DNA of 64,000 nt from Symsagittifera roscoffensis (lineage: Eukaryota; Xenacoelomorpha; Acoela; Convolutidae). Both the position numbers and the translations under genes were made by a program. The DNA is taken from the NCBI RefSeq assembly GCF_963678635.1, contig NC_087064.1, positions 80,143,316 to 80,207,315 of the forward strand, given 5' to 3'. The notes under the pieces were generated by a model that was given only the letters and a program-made list of their open reading frames with translations, searched no databases and was not told the origin of the DNA. Of the stretch, positions 13,401 through 22,400 are shown in pieces. How positions within the stretch are numbered: position 1 is the stretch's first letter; each line of letters begins with the position of its first letter.

Positions 13401-16400
13401 TGCGGATTCCACTAACAGTTGCGGATTTCGCAACAGCTTAAGTTTACTAAACACATATACAATTATTTGTTCAGTGATTCCACAAACTGGTTCCGGATTC
13501 TACAAATTTTGTTGCGGATCTGCAAAGTTGCCTGTTTTTGGAGCGATTTTGAGCAATTCAGTGTTTTAGCTATTTGTTCGTGGAATCCAAAACAGGAGAG
13601 ACGATCAAAGAAAAATAGCAATGTTGAGGATTCCCCAACAAATCTGAATTTTGCCTTTTGCGAAATCCGGATACAATTCACAAAATGCACAGTTTGGCCT
13701 CGTAATAAAAAAACGGCCTGAAAGCTCTTTGAATTCGTAGATCAATTCATGATGGCCACTTTTAAGATAAAATTAACCCAATTCGAGAAAACTGAATCAA
13801 TAGATAAAACTTTTATTTCGCTGGGAAATCTAACAATTAAATTCCATTTTCAAAATTAGAAGCCGATCACGTTGTTCGTGAACTTTATATTTTTGCTGTT
13901 CGATATTGGAGTTTGCTTTGTTTTTAACAATAGAAATGCAAACTCAAGTCAAAGGAATCACAAGTCAAACCGCGAAAAATTGAAGTTGAGCGTGAACAAA
14001 TTTTAAGACTTTTTCCTGAAAAAAAAACCAAAAAAAATCAGCATAGAGTACTCACTACATTCATTACTTTTAAAAAGAGCTGCAATAGTGAGACAACAAT
14101 AGCCATCAATAATCAAAATGAGCTGAATGGGCCCAAAAGATCATTATGAACCAACAGCAGCTTACCAGGCTAATTTATAGGAAGCAAGATTAGAGGACCC
14201 TGGGTAGAGCGAATGTGAAATTTGTACCGGCATCGGGGGAAGATGATCAATATTGCAGAATAAAACGGCCCCCATAAAATTTTTTGCAAAATCGAAAAAG
14301 TCTTTTTCATAAAATACTTTCAAATAATTTTTTTTTCATTTCAAATAAAATCACGACATCTGTAATGGTCAAAATGTCACACGACTTAGGCCGCTGTTTG
14401 GCAGAAAAGTTTTAAATGGTGCAAGGAGTGGCAAAAATAGTTTGAAAACATCAAATCAACTGTAGAGGTAATAGGTCAACGAACATCCCTTGAGACATGC
14501 GTACCGTATCTTTTCGACGCCAGCCAAAATGGCCCAGGGCGGTTTGCGAGCAGTCTAATGAGCAATTTCATGTAGATTAGAAAAAAGGGAACGCCGTAGC
14601 ATAAAATATTGAAATGGAATTTGGTTGAAGGGTGGTACTTATTCGCATCTACCGATTTGAGTTCACTGACTGAGATTGTCAGACGCGTGTTGTTGCTTCT
14701 AAATATGAATTAATATAAATGCTGATTTATTTTATCTGGACTAAATGAAACATAGTAATTCAAAGAGCTTAATGGGCATCTATTTTTTCTTTGAAATTCG
14801 AATTTTGAGATTTTTTCAAGAAAGTCAATGTTTTTTTAAATGTTTACTTGCGTTCATTACTCTTTTCCAATATTTGATTATCTATAACAAGTTCTGATTG
14901 GTGCTTTTTTGATAACATGAACCCATCTAGAGAAAACTGGATCAACAGATAAAATTTTTATTCCGCTGGTAATATAACTATTAAATTCCCATTTTGAAAT
15001 TAGAAATTCCACTTTTCGCGCCACTTCCACGTTCGTATTTGTGAGTGTTAAATACGTCACATTCAGCAGATGGATTTCAATTGAATTCAATAAGTGCAAA
15101 TAAACCTAAATGCATTCATAAATGCATCAATATGTATGAATGCACATCTGTAGTTATTAGAGACTTCTAAGACTTTTCTTGAAAAATGAAACAAAAAAAA
15201 ATCTGCAAGAACTATACAAGATTCTTCACTACGTTCATTACTCCTAATAAAACTTGATACTTTATACGCGATCTTCTCATATTGGGATGATTTTAGACAC
15301 AAATGATATATACAAAAAATGATTCAATTAAAATGGTGCAATTAGTTTTGCAAAAGTCGGGCCCAAAAAAGTCCACGTTCGTATTTGTGAGTGTTAAATA
15401 CGTCACATTCAGCAGATGGATTTCAAAATCGAAAAAGTCTTTTTCATAAAATACTTTCAAATAATTTTTTTTTCATTTCAAATAAAATCACGACATCTGT
15501 AATGCTCAAAATGTCACACGACTTAGGCCGCTGTTTGGCAGAAAAGTTTTAAATGGTGCAAGGAGTGGCAAAAATAGTTTGAAAACATCAAATCAACTGT
15601 AGAGGTAATAGGTCAACGAACATCCCTTGAGACATGCGTACCGTATCTTTTCGACGCCAGCCAAAATGGCCCAGGGCGGTTTGCGAGCAACTAGACGCCG
15701 AAAGAGGAGGCCCACTTCTTTTGATTCAAGTTACCTGTACGAAAATATTTAAGAATATTTAATAAGATACGTTTCCTGAAAAAATTTACGGTATATGCGG
15801 GAACATTATTAAAGTTTCGGCGTCGTGTCAAGTTGACACCCAACACCGTTTTAAAGAGCGAAAGTGTCAAAGATGATCTTATAACCTCTATTGCTGCTTA
15901 TGTTCTAGTTTTGAATTAAAGAGTACCTGCCAAAAGCACATTATGTTTTATGCAACCAGCTTCAATTCAACTTCTTAACCGAACTTATCTTTTAACCGTC
16001 TTTTAATCTGGTCTTAGTGTAAAAATCTACTAGTATTTTAGAAGAGAACCCATCGTTTTACCAAGTCTTAAAACCATTTTTGTTCAGAAACAGAATTACA
16101 GAATAACTAATAACGATGTCTTTTTTGTTTACTTTTTCGAGCTTTTCAAATGAAAATTTGATATTTGGGTCCTTGTGAAAATCAAGTTCAACGAATTTTT
16201 TTTGCAATATGTTTATACAAATTGATTTTAAAAAAGATTTAAAAAAATGAAGGCTTCTCCCAATCGCAAATTTCAGAAAACTTTTAAGAAGAGAACTGAC
16301 CGATTACTGGCATTAAGCTCTGCTGGACAAATTTACCGGTGAAAATATTTCAACCGATTACAAATTCACGTATCGGCTCAACTTCATACATCGCTATAAT

Positions 16401-19400
16401 AATGTGTTATAGCAAAAATGCCGCCAAATAAGCGCACACTTTAAATGAACACTTATATTTGTGAGTTAGCTTGGAAAAAAAGAAGGTTGGAACGAATTCA
16501 CTATGCTCGCAAACTCACAAGTCTAATGAGCAATTTCATGTAGATTAGAAAAAAGGGAACGCCGTAGCATAAAATATTGAAATGGAATTTGGTTGAAGGG
16601 TGGTACTTATTCGCATCTACCGATTTGAGTTCACTGACTGAGATTGTCAGACGCGTGTTGTTGCTTCTAAATATGAATTAATATAAATGCTGATTTATTT
16701 TATCTGGACTAAATGAAACATAGTAATTCAAAGAGCTTAATGGGCATCTATTTTTTCTTTGAAATTCGAATTTTGAGATTTTTTCAAGAAAGTCAATGTT
16801 TTTTTAAATGTTTACTTGCGTTCATTACTCTTTTCCAATATTTGATTATCTATAACAAGTTCTGATTGGTGCTTTTTTGATAACATGAACCCATCTAGAG
16901 AAAACTGGATCAACAGATAAAATTTTTATTCCGCTGGTAATATAACTATTAAATTCCCATTTTGAAATTAGAAATTCCACTTTTCGCGCCACTTCCACGT
17001 TCGTATTTGTGAGTGTTAAATACGTCACATTCAGCAGATGGATTTCAAAATCGAAAAAGTCTTTTTCATAAAATACTTTCAAATAATTTTTTTTTCATTT
17101 CAAATAAAATCACGACATCTGTAATGGTCAAAATGTCACACGACTTAGGCCGCTGTTTGGCAGAAAAGTTTTAAATGGTGCAAGGAGTGGCAAAAATAGT
17201 TTGAAAACATCAAATCAACTGTAGAGGTAATAGGTCAACGAACATCCCTTGAGACATGCGTACCGTATCTTTTCGACGCCAGCCAAAATGGCCCAGGGCG
17301 GTTTGCGAGCAACTAGACGCCGAAAGAGGAGGCCCACTTCTTTTGATTCAAGTTACCTGTACGAAAATATTTAAGAATATTTAATAAGATACGTTTCCTG
17401 AAAAAATTTACGGTATATGCGGGAACATTATTAAAGTTTCGGCGTCGTGTCAAGTTGACACCCAACACCGTTTTAAAGAGCGAAAGTGTCAAAGATGATC
17501 TTATAACCTCTATTGCTGCTTATGTTCTAGTTTTGAATTAAAGAGTACCTGCCAAAAGCACATTATGTTTTATGCAACCAGCTTCAATTCAACTTCTTAA
17601 CCGAACTTATCTTTTAACCGTCTTTTAATCTAGTCTTAGTGTAAAAATCTACTAGTATTTTAGAAGAGAACTCATCGTTTTACCAAGTCTTAAAACCATT
17701 TTTGTTCAGAAACAGAATTACAGAATAACTAATAACGATGTCTTTTTTGTTTACTTTTTCGAGCTTTTCAAATGAAAATTTGATATTTGGGTCCTTGTGA
17801 AAATCAAGTTCAACGAATTTTTTTTGCAATATGTTTATACAAATTGATTTTAAAAAAGATTTAAAAAAATAAAGGCTTCTCCCAATCGCAAATTTCCGAA
17901 AACTTTTAAGAAGAGAACTGACCGATTACTGGCATTAAGCTCTGCTGGACAAATTTACCGGTGAAAATATTTCAACCGATTACAAATTCACGTATCGGCT
18001 CAACTTCATACATCGCTATAATAATGTGTTATAGCAAAAATGCCGCCAAATAAGCGCACACTTTAAATGAACACTTATATTTGTGAGTTAGCTTGGAAAA
18101 AAAGAAGGTTGGAACGAATTCACTATGCTCGCAAACTCACAAGTCTAATGAGCAATTTCATGTAGATTAGAAAAAAGGGAACGCCGTAGCATAAAATATT
18201 GAAATGGAATTTGGTTGAAGGGTGGTACTTATTCGCATCTACCGATTTGAGTTCACTGACTGAGATTGTCAGACGCGTGTTGTTGCTTCTAAATATGAAT
18301 TAATATAAATGCTGATTTATTTTATCTGGACTAAATGAAACATAGTAATTCAAAGAGCTTAATGGGCATCTATTTTTTCTTTGAAATTCGAATTTTGAGA
18401 TTTTCTCAAGAAAGTCAATGTTTTTTTAAATGTTTACTTGCGTTCATTACTCTTTTCCAATATTTGATTATCTATAACAAGTTCTGATTGGTGCTTTTTT
18501 GATAACATGAACCCATCTAGAGAAAACTGGATCAACAGATAAAATTTTTATTCCGCTGGTAATATAACTATTAAATTCCCATTTTGAAATTAGAAATTCC
18601 ACTTTTCGCGCCACTTCCACGTTCGTATTTGTGAGTGTTAAATACGTCACATTCAGCAGATGGATTTCAATTGAATTCAATAAGTGCAAATAAACCTAAA
18701 TGCATTCATAAATGCATCAATATGTATGAATGCACATCTGTAGTTATTAGAGACTTCTAAGACTTTTCTTGAAAAATGAAACAAAAAAAAATCTGCAAGA
18801 ACTATACAAGATTCTTCACTACGTTCATTACTCCTAATAAAACTTGATACTTTATACGCGATCTTCTCATATTGGGATGATTTTAGACACAAATGATATA
18901 TACAAAAAATGATTCAATTAATATGGTGCAATTAGTTTTGCAAAAGTCGGGCCCAAAAAAGTACCCTAAAACAGTAATTTTTGGCTGTGTTTAGTCAATG
19001 AAAAATTACTCCAAAGCTATTTGTTCAATTACCGCAACCTTATATCACTGCAAGCTTTTTATGTAGCCCAACAAAATTTAAATTTAATATTTTTTAAAGC
19101 ATTTTTAAACCTTTTGTACCCACTGTAGAAAGTTTCCCTAAAATTTTATTTGGACTAAATAGGAGGCTTGCAGTGACATATTTGTCAGTAAAGGAACAAA
19201 GAGGTTCAGAATAATGTTTTGATTGACTAAACAAAACCAAAAATGAGCGTTTTTGGATGGAATTTTTTTGCAAAACAGTTTGCAAAATAAAATTTAGTTA
19301 AATTTTAAGCAAAATTAGTCTTCATCATTTTTTGTCTAAAATCAACCCTATTTTAGAAAAACGCGTTTTAAATTTCAGTTTCATTCATTTTGTCTGGATA

Positions 19401-22400
19401 ATTCAAATCAGCACTGTACCATTGACTTCAAATTGGAATAGAAAACCTTACATAAAACTCGTTTTCAAATGATTGTTCAATTAAAATTCGGGAAAGCTAG
19501 CCACGTCTCTTTTTTTTGTTTCCTAGCAACATGTAATTAATTTAACAAAAACAAGAATAGCCGGTTACTGTTCAAGTAGCTTAGAATGTTCCGACCAACT
19601 TTAAAAAACTACAATATAAAAAGAGTCTTCTGCGTGGTGTGATAAAAACATTACGTTTAATTCGATGGTCATAGTAATATAAAAAAAATCAGGACAACAT
19701 TTTATTAAGAAAATGATTTGAAAAACAAAAAAATCAAAAAAAAATTTTGAATTTTTTAAAGTTTTTGAATTCTGTAAATGGTAAGAAAAATCTCTAAAAA
19801 CTAATTTGACCTGAGTAAAATTCAAATTAGGCATAGAAAAAAGCTATTGTAAAAGGCCTAAAATAAGCATAAATAAGTTTGCTCGGGTCGCTTTAATCGT
19901 TAGAATTTAGACAAAAAGCGAAAAATTTAAAACAAGTTTTTCTCGACAGTAGGAAAATTTTTTTGAACTTTTCAAAAGTCGTTCGAATCACGACTGAAAG
20001 GAACTTACTACAGAGAGGTGAAGCTGAGCTTCGCACCACTTGCGATACCAAACAAGAAAGCCGCTAAGTCGAAAATGTCGAAAAAGCTAGATCTATCAAA
20101 AAAATATAAGGCTAAATTTCAAATTAAAAAATGAGCCAAGAGAATGGAACGTGAAAAGGGCATCGGAAGAAATCTTTCCTAAGCGGTAATAAAGCCGAAA
20201 AACACCTAGGTAGAAACCCTTGCAGTCAAAAAAATTAACAAGACTTAAGTCAATGTCTCCTTCACCCTTAAAACACAGACATGCACACACTCTTTGTCTC
20301 GTCGAAAAACGCAATATGGCCGTTAAAGCGATATAAAATATGCCAAAACCTATCAAGCTGAAAGAAAAGGAAAAGAAAAAAAGCCGAAAAAAATTGTTGT
20401 CATGAAAAACTTGAACTAGAATTTCTATTAAGATTTTTAGCATTTTTTGCGATCCTGAGGTGAGCGTTAAAATTTTGTTTTCCTTGAAACGAATCGAAAT
20501 AAGGTCAATAAGATGATAAAAAATAGGCCGAAATCATTAGGGCAAAATAAAGTACATCACATCACTCAACTCTCTCCAATTTGTATTTGTGGTAGCTGAT
20601 TTTGCGTGAAAAACAAAAAGAAAATAAAAAGAAAAAACTAAAACACACCATAATACAAATTTGCTGCCCATTTTTTAATTGGTCGGAACAATTAAAGAAA
20701 CTTGCGACTGATTTCATTCGCATAGAGAAGAAGTTTTATTGAATAAGATAATTATTCTTCTCACTCGAACGACATGAAGTAGAGGACGAAGGCGAAGCAG
20801 TACTCGAACACGATGAGGTCATAGATGAATGCGATTAGAGACATGAGAAGGGAAGTGTCCAGCACTGTGACTGCGTAAATTTGCACCATCAGAATGGACA
20901 GAATGGTGAAGCCAGTCGTCGTCAGAATGATCCAAATTGTCACTTCTACAATTGTAATATTGACAAAATAGCAGACGAAAAACATGAAGAGTACGCTGTC
21001 GTTGGAGTGCAGCCTGTATTTAGACAACCGCGTATTCATACTCGTCAGTATCTAGACGAATACTGTATGAACCAATCAGAATCGATAAAACATAAATAAT
21101 CAAAAATAAATAATAATTATTTATTAATTTCTTCCTTGTCTCAATTCTGATTGGTTAAAACAGTATTTTTCTAAATACTGACGTGTCTGAATACGCGGTT
21201 GTCTAAATACTGCTACGTAACCGCTGTCGTTGAATGAAAAGAGGAATGTAACGATACCGTCGTTGACAAAGGGGACGGCCATGGGCAGTCGGGAGAAGAC
21301 GAGGAAGAAAGCGACAACTATCAGGATTCTATGCGGCTTCATCGGGTTAATTACGGCTCCAAAACTGAAACAACAGATATGAGTGACAATGAGCCGAAAT
21401 AAAAACTTTCGTCACCTGTAAAGTGAATTAACTTTTTTTGAACAAAAGAGATATTTTTAGCCCCAAAGGTCATTTTAATTACAAAGAAAATGTTTAAAAT
21501 TTATTATTCATCATACGTTTCAGTGTAACTTCGTTTCTTCCGAAGCATCTCATAGGCGACTCCAAAGTAGATAGCGAGACCCACCATCAGAAGTGCAATC
21601 ACTGTCTTCTCTGAGAATATAAACACATATTGAAGAGATCCTTCTGGAAATTTTGAACTATCTTGTTTCTCCATTAATTGTCAATCTTTCGAGTGCCTTG
21701 CCTGCTATAGGTATAAAGGCTACGAAGATTTTCATAATTGATCCTAGCAAATGTGGTAAAATAATACCAAAAGCGGAGCCAAAAAGTCGATCATTTGGTA
21801 GTATTTAACGATACACGCTTCGGCCAAAAACCGGCCTTAAAATTTTTTTAAATGCGCATTTGGCGCCAATATATTATAACTTTGAGGGGGAGTGCCCGCC
21901 AAAAACACGCAATTTTTTGGTCAAAAGCTTTCAAAAAGTGCCCAAAAACTGCTTTTGGACTATTTTTCAAAATTTTGCCTGCGACGCAGAGTATTTTTTA
22001 CAAAGTAGGGTTTTTATTGTACCGTAAGAAAGCTCGGGAAATCGTTTTGGTCATCCTAAACATACTTTGAAAATAGACAATTTGCAATGGGGAATAGAAA
22101 AGTCTATACTTTTAGCAGTTGCAAGTTAGGAAAAGAATAAACCCACCAATTCGGGTGCCCCACGTTGAAGACTCTTGCGAGGCTGCTCTGCTCTCATCCA
22201 TGCGCTGCAGATCGGGAAAAGTGATTCTCTGGATCTCCCACATTGCAATCACGTGCAACAGTAGGATCATGTAGTGCATCAAGTAGATGTCTATAAAGAC
22301 AGACATATTATAAGAAGACTATGCGGGCTATTGTCATGTGCAAACAGTCGAATGCGCAAAAAGAAATTTCTGATTCAATCAATGTCGTTTAAATTGTCCA

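Noticed and set aside
14878-18892. Repeated 71-78-codon minus-strand open frames
   Set aside because: They are translations of the duplicated MITE-bearing unit; identical copies only reflect the duplication.
20761-21039. Stop at 20761 as the end of a separate short membrane-protein gene
   Set aside because: A GTGAGA donor just before it gives the phase required by the pore 1 exon. Not excluded, and kept as the main alternative.
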